From positions 1-36,115 of the IMG/VR virus record IMGVR_UViG_3300044832_000096: a DNA stretch of 36,115 bases; one strand, written 5' to 3'. The first letter of the stretch is position 1. Every line of letters starts with the position of its first letter. A model generated the notes under the pieces. That model worked only from the letters and a program-made list of their open reading frames with translations. It was not told the origin of the DNA and did not search any database. Of this stretch, positions 26,957-34,640 are shown in pieces. The translations under genes and the position numbers were made by a program. The stretch is from a virus.

Positions 26957-27453
26957 CTCAGCGACAGGCTGACCAGCAGCCGACTCGCGACGAGCCCGCC
27001 CTCTGGCCCGAGCGGCTGCAAACCGTCGATCACGAACCCCTCGCCCACTCCGGCCAGCAGATGGTTCTCCGCGAGCGAGATCCCGGCGAGCATCAGCGCC
27101 TGCGCGTCGGTGATCGTGTGCTTGCCATCGGCGTCCTGCTCGTCCGCGGTCGGGATCTCGCCGAGCGTGAACCCCTCGGTGTTGATCACGGTCACGGACC
27201 GCACCAGGTTGACGGAGAACGTGGCATAGGTCGTGATCCGCTGGGGCACCATCGTGCTCGCCTGCCCGAGCCCGGGCTGGCCCTGGGTGATGCCCATCAG
27301 CGCGACGGTCATCTGCTCGCCGTCCCACACGATCTGTGACCCGGCCGCCACGTATTGGCGCTCGGGCAGGTCCACGTCGAGCGCGGTCAGTTGCGCGCCG
27401 AACACGGCGAGGATCTGCTCGGCGAGCCCGGGCAGATCCGTGAGGCTCGCCAT
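26953..27453 (-). CDS. Tail terminator-like protein
   Basis: A 166-aa protein located between the head-tail adaptor region and the gp10-like gene. The pattern SLTDLPGLAEQILAVFGAQL, ITTYATFSVNLVRSVTVINT and ALMLAGISLAENHLLAGVGE fits small head-tail or tail-terminator proteins of siphophages. The assignment rests mainly on gene order. Confidence 0.5.
   Translation of the reverse strand: MASLTDLPGLAEQILAVFGAQLTALDVDLPERQYVAAGSQIVWDGEQMTVALMGITQGQPGLGQASTMVPQRITTYATFSVNLVRSVTVINTEGFTLGEIPTADEQDADGKHTITDAQALMLAGISLAENHLLAGVGEGFVIDGLQPLGPEGGLVASRLLVSLSLS
26954..26972. repeat. 19-bp direct repeat, copy 2
   Basis: Identical to 26738-26756. On the minus strand it encodes the C-terminal residues of the tail terminator-like protein. 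Confidence 0.9.
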
Positions 27454-27768
27454 CTACTTGCCGCTGGCGCCGGTCCCGAGATCCTCCACAGCAGGACCCT
27501 TGCCCTGACCCGCGTCCGCTGGCGAGGCCACGCCCAGCACCGGATCGGGCCCTGAGGAAGGCTCCGCTCCGCCCTCCTCCCCTGCCAGGTCCTCACTCGA
27601 CCGTGAGGCTACGAGCTGCTCGGCGATGTCGTAGGTCGAGATCCCGGCCAGGTGCTCCAGCTGCGAGGCTTGCGCCGACTCACTGGAGGCATCGAACGCC
27701 TCTTTCAGCCTTGCGATCTCCTCTGGGGTGGCGCCCGCCTGGGCGAACCGTTCGCTGGGGAAGTCCAT
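27454..27768 (-). CDS. Small acidic virion-region protein, unknown
   Basis: A 104-aa protein with a helical first half (FAQAGATPEEIARLKEAFDA, LEHLAGISTYDIAEQLVAS) and a Gly/Ser/Pro/Glu-rich disordered tail. The start has TGATG coupling with the gene before it. The function is not recognised. Confidence 0.6.
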   Translation of the reverse strand: MDFPSERFAQAGATPEEIARLKEAFDASSESAQASQLEHLAGISTYDIAEQLVASRSSEDLAGEEGGAEPSSGPDPVLGVASPADAGQGKGPAVEDLGTGASGK

Positions 27769-28460
27769 CAGGACGCCTCCTCGCTCGGGGTGGGCTCGGG
27801 CACCGGCTCGACCGCGGGCTGTTCCGCTTCTGCCGCCTCGGATGAGGCCGGAGAATCGGAACCGGCTACCTCTGCCGCCGGGTCGGGCGTCGGGACTGGT
27901 GCGCCCTGCTCGTCGACGGGCTGGGCCTCGGGCTCAGTCGGGCCAGCCGACTCCGCTGCAGGCGTAGGGTCCGGCTCGGCGGCGGGTGAGTCAACTATCT
28001 CAGCGCCGGGCTGGTCGATGTGCTCGGGCGAGGCCTCGAAGCTCTCGACTGGCGCGTCCGGGACCGGCTCCGCCTGCGGCTCCGTACCGACCGGAACCGC
28101 GGGGGCATCGGTCTGCTCGGGATCGGCAGCCGCACCAGGCACACCGGGCTCCAGCGATGGCTCAGGCACCACGGCGTCCGGATCCTCGACGCGGGCGCGT
28201 GCGGCCTCCGGGGAGAGCGGATCCTCCAGCGGGTCGACCTGCTCGACCGGCTCGGCGGCGGCTGCTGGCTCCTGCGTGGCCTCGGGCTCGGTGCCCTCGG
28301 GCGCAAACGGGTCATGGCTCTGGGATACGTCCACTGGGACTCCTTTGGTAGAGGGGAACAGAGATTCGAGGCGATCGGCCAGCCGCTCCAACCGCTCCAC
28401 GGTCGCGAGCGATTCCGGATCCAGCCTGACGACTATCGTTGCTTCGCCCAAAACGGCCAC
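27768..28460 (-). CDS. Long acidic, disordered Pro/Ala/Glu protein
   Basis: A 230-aa protein. A short first part (ATIVVRLDPESLATVERLER, LADRLESLF) is a leucine-zipper-like helix. After residue 43 it is almost only Pro, Ala, Glu, Val and Asp (EPSLEPGVPGAAADPEQTD and similar) with no visible fold. A strong AAAGGAG lies 5 nt before GTG 28334 in the same frame (VDVSQSHDPF). Two proteins may therefore be made, or two genes have fused. It may be a scaffold-like or DNA-mimic protein; this is composition only. Confidence 0.6.
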   Translation of the reverse strand: MAVLGEATIVVRLDPESLATVERLERLADRLESLFPSTKGVPVDVSQSHDPFAPEGTEPEATQEPAAAAEPVEQVDPLEDPLSPEAARARVEDPDAVVPEPSLEPGVPGAAADPEQTDAPAVPVGTEPQAEPVPDAPVESFEASPEHIDQPGAEIVDSPAAEPDPTPAAESAGPTEPEAQPVDEQGAPVPTPDPAAEVAGSDSPASSEAAEAEQPAVEPVPEPTPSEEAS

Positions 28461-28475
28461 GGGATGGCTCCTTTT

Positions 28476-29354
28476 TTACGGCACGGACGGGTTGGCCTGG
28501 CGGCGCGGGCGTCCGACATCGGGGGACCAGACGGCGCCCTGGCGCTGCAGTTTCCTGGGGTTCACGGACAACACGAACGCGTCGACCTCCCAGATCCCGA
28601 GCGAGCCCTTGGAGATGATGTCGATCACCGAGGCGACCTGGGTCGTGACGCCCTGCCGGGCCATCTGGGTGATGCGCTGCGGATAGCGTGTCTGATCTCC
28701 GAGCTGTGGCAGCGCCAGGCACTCGGCGAGCTTCAGCGCCGCGAGCTTCCCGGAGGCCGGAGGCGGCGTGCCGAAGCGGAACGTGACCGAGAACGTCCCC
28801 TGCTCGGTGTCGGGCAGGTCCTGGATCTGCGAGGTCGGCCAGCCCCAGCGCGCCGTCGGCGTCGAGGAGGCGCTCGGCCGGATCCGGACCAGCTCCTGGA
28901 AGTCGCGCAGCTCATACTCGTTCGATGGGATCACGGTCCCGTCGATCTTGACCTGCACGATCGACGAGACCGGCCAGGGCAGGCGGATCGTTGGCGGCTC
29001 GACCGAGCCGTAGTGCGCGAGCACGCCGGGCGCGACCGTGCCGTACGCACTCGCCGATCCCCATACCGAGAACCATCCGCGCGCCGCGAACGAGCCGCGG
29101 GTGTCGGTGTCGGTCGGCCGTGAGACCGGCCTGACCGTGACCGGCCCGCACTCGCCGGTGAAGATTCGCCCCGACAGCTCGTACAGGATCTCCGAGGCCG
29201 CCAGCGCGCTGTCGGCCAACGCCAGGTCGATCTGCTCCTGGTCGAGCCTGTGATCCTCGATCGCCTTCTGGGCGGCCTTCGCGACCCATGACAGCGCCGC
29301 CACCTGCTCGCCAGATGTCCAGGGGGAGCACGGTCCGGTTCTAGGAGCGGCCAT
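28476..29354 (-). CDS. Head-tail adaptor (connector) protein
   Basis: A 292-aa protein. The N-terminal helix IDLALADSALAASEILYELS, then GRIFTGECGPVTVRPVSRP, is the hallmark start of actinophage head-tail adaptors. A beta region with VSSIVQVKIDGTVIPSNEYE and a helical C-terminal part (LAALKLAECLALPQ) follow. It joins the portal ring to the tail. Confidence 0.75.
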   Translation of the reverse strand: MAAPRTGPCSPWTSGEQVAALSWVAKAAQKAIEDHRLDQEQIDLALADSALAASEILYELSGRIFTGECGPVTVRPVSRPTDTDTRGSFAARGWFSVWGSASAYGTVAPGVLAHYGSVEPPTIRLPWPVSSIVQVKIDGTVIPSNEYELRDFQELVRIRPSASSTPTARWGWPTSQIQDLPDTEQGTFSVTFRFGTPPPASGKLAALKLAECLALPQLGDQTRYPQRITQMARQGVTTQVASVIDIISKGSLGIWEVDAFVLSVNPRKLQRQGAVWSPDVGRPRRQANPSVP

Positions 29355-29391
29355 GCTTCCCCCCTCGCTGCGTAGTTTTCACGTGGTCAGA

Positions 29392-30609
29392 TCAGACCGT
29401 GGCGGGCACTGCGGTGAACCCTGCGACCGGCACGATCGCTGACCCGACCCGCACGCGCTGATGGACCTGCGTCGAGGCGAACGGCCAGGTCCCGAACGGA
29501 CCGGAGCCCCAGTTCGGGTTCTGGAAGCCCTGCCCCTCGTAGATCGACTGCGTGTTCGCGTTGGTCAAGTCGCGCGGCATCACGTGCATCGCGGAGACAC
29601 GCGGCCACACCCAGTACCAGTAGGGCTTGTCGGTCGCCTGGAAGCCGCCGGAGATCGCCTTTGACCACACCTCGAGCGAGACCCCGTTGGGGTTCGCGAC
29701 GATGCCCATGTTCGAGGCGGCGTAGCCGGCGATTCCCGGGCCCGCGGTCTGGTCGACCTGCGGAATGTTTCCCGACGGGGTGACAGAGCCCGTGTCGACG
29801 AACACCGGGACGATGTTGCCCGCGGCGATCGTGGTCGTGATCGATTGCGAGACCGACACCGGCAGCGTGACCGCTCCGACTGGCGCGAACGCCGTCGTCG
29901 TGAACACGATCTTGACCGCGTTCGTGTCGCCCGCGATCTGGAACGTGGTGCCGGGCGGGATCGACTGCGTCAGCGCCGTGACCGTCAGCGACGTCGGCGA
30001 ACCGGTCCCCGAGGCGGCCGAGGTCGCCTGCGTGCCGATGTTCGGGTAGGCGCCGATCAGCTGCTCGCCGCCGATCGTGCGACCGTAGACGCGCACGCCG
30101 ATCGCGCCGGCGCCCATCACCACACCGGAGATCACGTTCGCGCCGGTGGTCCCGGACGCAACGGTCGCGGACACGTCGTTCGCCGCGGTCGACTCGCCGA
30201 ACGCGTTGTACTGCGTGGCCCGGTAGCCGTAGGTGCCGGCGACCAGCGAGCCGAGCGTGATCTGCGGGGTGACGACGAGACCCGAGGGGGTCCCGAGCGC
30301 CGCCGCGGAGGAGGACAGCAGCGTGCCGCCGCAGAGGATCTGCTCGAGCGCCGGATCCGGCGTGCCGAGATCGAGCGCCATCGTGTGGTACTTGGGGATG
30401 TCGCCGTGCTTGGCGAACACGACCAGGTCGCCGTTGGCGTTCTTGAGCGAGACGTCATCGCCGGTCTCCATCACCGGCGTCGAGGTCAGCTTGACCATCT
30501 GCGCGGTGGTGTACGTGTTCGCGCCCGGATCCACGTAGCCGTTGGCGTCGAGGACCGAGATACGCAGGGCGGAGCACCAGACTGATGCGGCGCCATCAGG
30601 AAGTGACAT
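29392..30609 (-). CDS. Major tail tube protein with inserted Fn3/Ig-like domain
   Basis: A 405-aa protein. The N-terminal part (MVKLTSTPVMETGDDVSLKN, GDLVVFAKHGDIPKYHTMAL, TPDPALEQILCGGTLL) matches the tail tube pattern of siphophages. Residues about 105-175 are Fn3-like (LVAGTYGYRATQYNAFGEST, AIGVRVYGRTIGGEQLIGAY). A tube-like C-terminal part follows (GVSLEVWSKAISGGFQATDK, YWYWVWPRVSAMHVMP). The Fn3-like insert resembles one in the neighbouring virion protein and would project from the tail surface. Confidence 0.7.
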   Translation of the reverse strand: MSLPDGAASVWCSALRISVLDANGYVDPGANTYTTAQMVKLTSTPVMETGDDVSLKNANGDLVVFAKHGDIPKYHTMALDLGTPDPALEQILCGGTLLSSSAAALGTPSGLVVTPQITLGSLVAGTYGYRATQYNAFGESTAANDVSATVASGTTGANVISGVVMGAGAIGVRVYGRTIGGEQLIGAYPNIGTQATSAASGTGSPTSLTVTALTQSIPPGTTFQIAGDTNAVKIVFTTTAFAPVGAVTLPVSVSQSITTTIAAGNIVPVFVDTGSVTPSGNIPQVDQTAGPGIAGYAASNMGIVANPNGVSLEVWSKAISGGFQATDKPYWYWVWPRVSAMHVMPRDLTNANTQSIYEGQGFQNPNWGSGPFGTWPFASTQVHQRVRVGSAIVPVAGFTAVPATV

Positions 30610-30654
30610 TCTGGGGCTCCTTGGGTTGGGCTGGGTGAGTGAAAAGGGGTGTCA

Positions 30655-31941
30655 TCAGGCGGCGAGGTTGACCCGCACACCGAAGTGGCAGGCGGCGTCG
30701 AAGTAGGCGCAGCCGAACTTCTCGGCGCGGAAGCGGATGGTGTTCGGCTGCCCCGCGTTGCCGCGATCGAGCGCTTCGGAGAACGTGTCGGGGAACACGG
30801 TCCCCTCATCCTCGACGCGGACCATCACCAGATCGGTCGCGAACATCACCGCGGTGCCGGCGGCCGGGGTGCCGATCCCCGAGGCCGAGCCGGGGTAGCC
30901 GACACCGGGGACGATGATGTTGTCGTAGAGGTCCAGCAGCAGGCCGCCGACGCGGCGCGCGTTGAGCAGGTTCGGCGCGGTCTGCGGCTGCACGTGCAGC
31001 ATCCCCTGGCCGCCCATCCCGCATTGCGCGAGCGCGTCCTGCAGGATCTGCTGGCCGCGTGCGACCGACGGGACGGTGCCGGGGGTCAGGTCGGTGTAGG
31101 ACGCCGCGTTGGTCAGATAGTTGTTCGGCAGGCCGGCTGCCTGCGCGAGCGCGCCGGTCCAGAACTCCCGCTCGAGCGCCTGCGGCGTGGCGTTCTCGAG
31201 CAGTCTGAGCGCCCGGCCCTTGAAGTCGCGCTCCTCGAAGCCGAATGCGGCACAGGAGTCCTCGGCGACCATCAGCCACGGGATGCAGGTGACGATCGGC
31301 AGGTTCGTGTACGGGCCGACACCGCCGGTCGTGTTCGACACCGGGGGGGCGGCGCCGGGCGCCGGGGTGCCCGTGTCGGTGTAGTGCGGCGGGTTCTCCG
31401 GATCGAACGGGCCGACCGTGGCCAGCAGGCCGATCGAGCCGCCAACGCGGCCATAGACCTTGTAGGTGACACCGTCGGCGGTCGGGTTCCATGTCAGCGC
31501 GACCGAGCCGGTGGCGCCCGAGGTCGTGACCGCGATCGGCGCGAGCGCCGTCGTCTCGCCGTTGGCGTTGACAGCGGTGATCTGGTAGGCCTTCGCGCCG
31601 GCCGCCAGCGTCCCCCCGGAGGCCGATGGCACGCCCGCAAGGCCGGTCGGTGCCGGCAGTGCCGGCTGGTCGACCGTGATGCCGTCGCAGCCGGCCCGGT
31701 TCTCGACCGCGTAATGGTTCTCCGGCGCATAGGTGATCCCGCGAACCCAGCTCTCGCCCTGCCGGGCGTTCAGCTCGTCGCGGAGCTCTGAGGGCAGCAG
31801 CGCGAGCTGCTCGGCGCCGAGCTCGAACACGGGGTTTGACGGATCCGAGCTCGAGTCGGGCCTGACCGAGCTCGAGAGCAGCGAGAGCCGCGGGCCCTGG
31901 GGCGGGATCGCCGGGACGACCACTGGAAGGAAAGTGGTCAC
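30655..31941 (-). CDS. Virion structural protein with Fn3-like domain, possibly second capsid-type protein
   Basis: A 428-aa protein next to the capsid gene. Residues about 105-180 are Fn3-like (LAAGAKAYQITAVNANGETT, DGVTYKVYGRVGGSIGLLAT). The remainder has EDSCAAFGFEERDFKGRALR, LEREFWTGALAQAAGLPNNY and a C-terminal FATDLVMVRVEDEGTVFPDT with IRFRAEKFGCAYFDAACHFG. That end resembles the end of HK97-fold capsid proteins, but the match is by eye and weak. It could be a minor capsid, decoration or vertex protein. It ends shortly before the tail tube gene. Confidence 0.55.
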   Translation of the reverse strand: MTTFLPVVVPAIPPQGPRLSLLSSSVRPDSSSDPSNPVFELGAEQLALLPSELRDELNARQGESWVRGITYAPENHYAVENRAGCDGITVDQPALPAPTGLAGVPSASGGTLAAGAKAYQITAVNANGETTALAPIAVTTSGATGSVALTWNPTADGVTYKVYGRVGGSIGLLATVGPFDPENPPHYTDTGTPAPGAAPPVSNTTGGVGPYTNLPIVTCIPWLMVAEDSCAAFGFEERDFKGRALRLLENATPQALEREFWTGALAQAAGLPNNYLTNAASYTDLTPGTVPSVARGQQILQDALAQCGMGGQGMLHVQPQTAPNLLNARRVGGLLLDLYDNIIVPGVGYPGSASGIGTPAAGTAVMFATDLVMVRVEDEGTVFPDTFSEALDRGNAGQPNTIRFRAEKFGCAYFDAACHFGVRVNLAA

Positions 31942-31993
31942 CGGCGATCCTGCCTGGTTAGGCGCCCGCGCATCCGCTCAAGCTCCGAGCGGC

Positions 31994-33745
31994 TTACGCG
32001 CAGCTGCCGGCCGTGGAGATCGTTCCCGCCGAGCCGCCGTTGGCGCAGAGGGTCGAGACGTACTGGATCGCTCCGCCGGTGAAGCCTCGGAACGCCAGGT
32101 TCTCGAACACCTCCACGAACGTCTCGTAGTCGTTCGTGGCGTCGAGCGTCGAGTCGCGGACGACCCCGAGGTCGAGGCGGCCGCCGTCGAGGTACTGGAT
32201 CTGCCCTTCGGCGAACAGGTACCAGACCATCTTCGTCGGGAACGGCTCGATCACCGCGGAGCCGGTCTGCACCGCGAAGGACTGGGCGACCCCGCCCGAG
32301 ACACCCGAGGGCTGCCCGTCGAGGTGGAACACGGGGTTCACGCCGGCGCCGCGCAGCAGCTCGTCGACCTGCTGGTCGGTGATCATCAGCGAGTTCCAGC
32401 TCGAGTCCTGCTGGTGGCCGATCTCGCGGGCCAGGTCGGCCTTGATCAGCTCGCGGACCCAGTCGGGGAAGATCGCCGTCAGCGTCTGCGAGCGCGGGAT
32501 GCGATGCGAGTTGCGGTACGCGGCGACTGACTGGTTGAGCGCTGTCAGCAGGTCGCGCGTCGCGCCGAGCAGCGTCGCCGTGGTGACGCCCTGCGTGCAG
32601 ACGGCGGCGAGCAGGTTCAGCAGGTTGTTATCAGCGATCCTCGCCGCGGCGGCGATCGCCAAATCCGTGTTGGCGGCCACCTGCTCGGGAGCGAACCGGG
32701 ACTGCATGTTCCCGAAGCCCAGGCGCGTCGAGACCGCCTCGACGAACACCTGCGTGGTCGAGCCGCACGCAACCTGGATCACGGGCTTGGTCGACGCGCC
32801 CGGTGAGAGGTCGGTCGCCTCTGTCCAGATCCCGGTCGCGCCGGCCAATGCGGCGATGTCGGGGGGCGCGACGAACAGGATTCCGCCGCGGGTCGCGCCG
32901 AAACCGGGGAACGCGTCGCGCACGGGCCGCTCGGCGGTCGCCCACACCTCGACGGCGTAGTCGACGTTCGTCGGCGCGCAGATCCCGCCGGTCGCGGTCA
33001 GTGCCTGCGGGCTCGTGACGGCGTCCATCTTGCGGGAGGTCTCCCACGCATCGGAGCCGAGCTGGCGCTCCTCGGGGTACTCCCAGCTTGCGGAGGCGAG
33101 CAGCACGTCCCCGCGCGGCGATCCTTGGCGCGGCAGGCGGTCCAGGGTCTCGGCCATCGCGGCGGCGAGCTCCTCGGGATCCTCGATCGGCTTTGAGGGG
33201 TCCAGGCGGCCGCGGAGCGCTCCGGCGGCGGTCAGGGTCGCGCGCCGGCGCGAAGGTGTGCGCGTCTCCGGGGACGGCTCGGGCGGGCTCTGGCGGGCGG
33301 CCATCCGCTCAACCTGGGTGCCTTCGCCGGATGCGGCGACAGGCTCGGGAACTGCGGCTGGGGAGGGGGTGGCGGCAGGGGTCTCCTCGGCCTCGGCTTC
33401 GGCTGCCTCGCGGGCGGCCTTCTGCTCGTCGGTCTCCTCTTCGGCAGCGGGGGTCTCGGTCGACTCCTCCTCTGTCTCCTCGGCGGGCGGGTTCAGGGCG
33501 GCGATCCGCTCGCGGGCGGCCTCGCGGTCGGCCTGCGCCTGGGCGGCGGCGGCGTCGCGGGCGGCCTGCTCGGCCATCACCTGCTCGCCGAACCCGGCGA
33601 GCTCCTGCAAGATTGCGATGTCCTCGATCGAGGCGGTGTCGACGTCGAGGCGCTCGGCCTCTGCGACGATCTGGGCGCGGAGCTCTGCGAGCTCGTCCGC
33701 GGTAAGCGTGGAAAGGCGAGACAGCAGTTCGCGGATCGTCTCCAT
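31994..33745 (-). CDS. HK97-type major capsid protein with long N-terminal scaffold-like region
   Basis: A 583-aa protein. Residues 1-90 are coiled coil (RELLSRLSTLTADELAELRA, AQAQADREAARERIAALN), as in capsid delta/scaffold domains. Residues 90-160 are a Glu/Pro/Ala linker. From about 240 the HK97-fold capsid domain follows: VRDAFPGFGATRGGILF, TKPVIQVACGSTTQVFVEAV, VAANTDLAIAAAARIADNN, RSQTLTAIFPDWVRELIK, FPTKMVWYLFAEGQIQYL. The linker near residues 115-135 is encoded by DNA matching the outer end of the cassette repeat. The capsid protease encoded upstream probably removes the N-terminal part. AAGGAG precedes the ATG. Confidence 0.82.
   Translation of the reverse strand: METIRELLSRLSTLTADELAELRAQIVAEAERLDVDTASIEDIAILQELAGFGEQVMAEQAARDAAAAQAQADREAARERIAALNPPAEETEEESTETPAAEEETDEQKAAREAAEAEAEETPAATPSPAAVPEPVAASGEGTQVERMAARQSPPEPSPETRTPSRRRATLTAAGALRGRLDPSKPIEDPEELAAAMAETLDRLPRQGSPRGDVLLASASWEYPEERQLGSDAWETSRKMDAVTSPQALTATGGICAPTNVDYAVEVWATAERPVRDAFPGFGATRGGILFVAPPDIAALAGATGIWTEATDLSPGASTKPVIQVACGSTTQVFVEAVSTRLGFGNMQSRFAPEQVAANTDLAIAAAARIADNNLLNLLAAVCTQGVTTATLLGATRDLLTALNQSVAAYRNSHRIPRSQTLTAIFPDWVRELIKADLAREIGHQQDSSWNSLMITDQQVDELLRGAGVNPVFHLDGQPSGVSGGVAQSFAVQTGSAVIEPFPTKMVWYLFAEGQIQYLDGGRLDLGVVRDSTLDATNDYETFVEVFENLAFRGFTGGAIQYVSTLCANGGSAGTISTAGSCA
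33345..33385 (+). repeat. Cassette repeat outer end inside the capsid gene
   Basis: GGGAACTGCGGCTGGGGAGG, then GGGTGGCGGCAGGGG, matching the outer end of intergenic copies such as 33874 onward. On the coding strand it encodes a Pro/Ala linker. Confidence 0.55.
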
Positions 33746-33873
33746 CAGGGGCTCCTTGGGTGCGGCGCGATTTGGGCGCCGGATGTTCTGGTGAGACGGA
33801 GGTGGGCTATGCCGTTCCGTTTCAGGAGCCGCCTATGGCGACCCATCAACTGTAGCGCGGGGGGTGAAACGCT

Positions 33874-33938
33874 CGGGAAACTGCGGGCTTTGGAGAGGGT
33901 GGGGGTGCTGCGGTTACGCCGAGCGAGGCGGGAGGGGA
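33874..33938 (+). repeat. Cassette repeat, copy L13
   Basis: GGGAAACTGCGGGCTTTGGA then GAGGGTGGGGGTGCTGCGG and GGGAGGGGAC. With R13 it brackets the two genes at 33939-34522. Confidence 0.7.
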
Positions 33939-34211
33939 CTAGCGGGGATCTCCGTAGCGGGCCTTGAGCGCATCGGTGGCGGCGAGCAGCAGCTTCATGC
34001 TTGTCTCGGCGACCACGACCTGGCCGTTGGGCAGCTCGAAGCAGAACGCGACCGACGGGGCGCCCGAGGCCATCCCTGCTTCAAGAGCACCGACCTCGAT
34101 GTGCGCGTCGTCCCCGAGGTGGATCAGGCGCGGGTCATCGGTTCCTTCAAGGCCGCGCATAGCGCCGAACCCGTTCTGCTCGACATCGAGCACGATCGTC
34201 AGCGCGGGCAT
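33939..34211 (-). CDS. Small virion-region protein, unknown
   Basis: A 90-aa protein: LTIVLDVEQNGFGAMRGL, AHIEVGALEAGMASGAPSVA, PNGQVVVAETSMKLLLAATD. It is a small alpha/beta protein with an E-T-S-M-K-x-L-L motif common in phage proteins of unknown function. The stop of the gene upstream overlaps its ATG. It sits between the protease and capsid genes inside a repeat-bracketed block. Confidence 0.62.
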   Translation of the reverse strand: MPALTIVLDVEQNGFGAMRGLEGTDDPRLIHLGDDAHIEVGALEAGMASGAPSVAFCFELPNGQVVVAETSMKLLLAATDALKARYGDPR

Positions 34212-34522
34212 CAGGTGCCGACCTTCGAGCCGTCGAGCCAGACGAACTCGCCGTCAGCGCCGACCGGCTTGTGCATCTGGCAGTGGACGCAGTAAGTCGC
34301 GCCGTAGAACATGGGGTTGCGAGCGTAGGTCTCGGCGATCGCCACGCCCATCCGGGTCTCGGTACCGCAGACCTCGTGGACGTAGACCTCGCGCACCGGC
34401 CGCACGAAGCCCTTGCCTCGCTCCTCGTCGCTGAGCACCAGGTAGCACTCGTTCTGCGGCCCCGGCTCATCGTTCGAGCCGTGACCCAGGCAAGGGTCGT
34501 TCGGATCAGTGGTCAGGCCCAT
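34211..34522 (-). CDS. Cys-rich protein of a widespread phage family
   Basis: From ATG at about 34522 (AAGGAGAGGAG close upstream) it is 103 aa: GLTTDPNDPCLGHGSNDE, ECYLVLSDEERGKGFVRPVR, VCGTETRMGVAIAETYARNP, FYGATYCVHCQMHKPVGADG. The C-G-T-x-T-x-M-x-x-x-I-A-E-T-Y-A-R and F-Y-G-A-T-Y-C signature is frequent in phage proteins of unknown role, probably zinc-binding. A longer frame to 34564 exists. Local coordinates here may be off by one base. Confidence 0.66.
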   Translation of the reverse strand: MGLTTDPNDPCLGHGSNDEPGPQNECYLVLSDEERGKGFVRPVREVYVHEVCGTETRMGVAIAETYARNPMFYGATYCVHCQMHKPVGADGEFVWLDGSKVGT

Positions 34523-34567
34523 GCTCCACTCCTCTCCTTGGCTCATGTCATAAACCGATGTCATAAG

Positions 34568-34640
34568 TGGGGATCGTCCCCCCCAGGCCTGCGCCGGTGC
34601 CCCGACTTGCTCCCCTCTCCCTCCCCAGCCGCTGTTCAGC
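34568..34640 (-). repeat. Cassette repeat, copy R13
   Basis: On the minus strand: GAACAGCGGCTGGGGAGGGA, then GGGGCACCGGCGCAGG. It is the partner of L13. Confidence 0.62.

Noticed and set aside
30649-31791. Plus-strand 380-codon frame over the 428-aa virion gene
   Set aside because: Antisense shadow; the coding-strand protein has recognisable domain patterns.
273-34640. CRISPR array or integron attC sites as an explanation of the repeats
   Set aside because: The repeats are not regularly spaced short direct repeats with spacers, and no cas gene, integron integrase or typical attC core (GTTRRRY) is seen. The arms are inverted around genes.
273-34640. Insertion sequences or MITEs
   Set aside because: No transposase is present, the elements differ in which end is retained, and clear target-site duplications at the repeat borders are not visible by eye. 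A MITE-like origin cannot be fully excluded.
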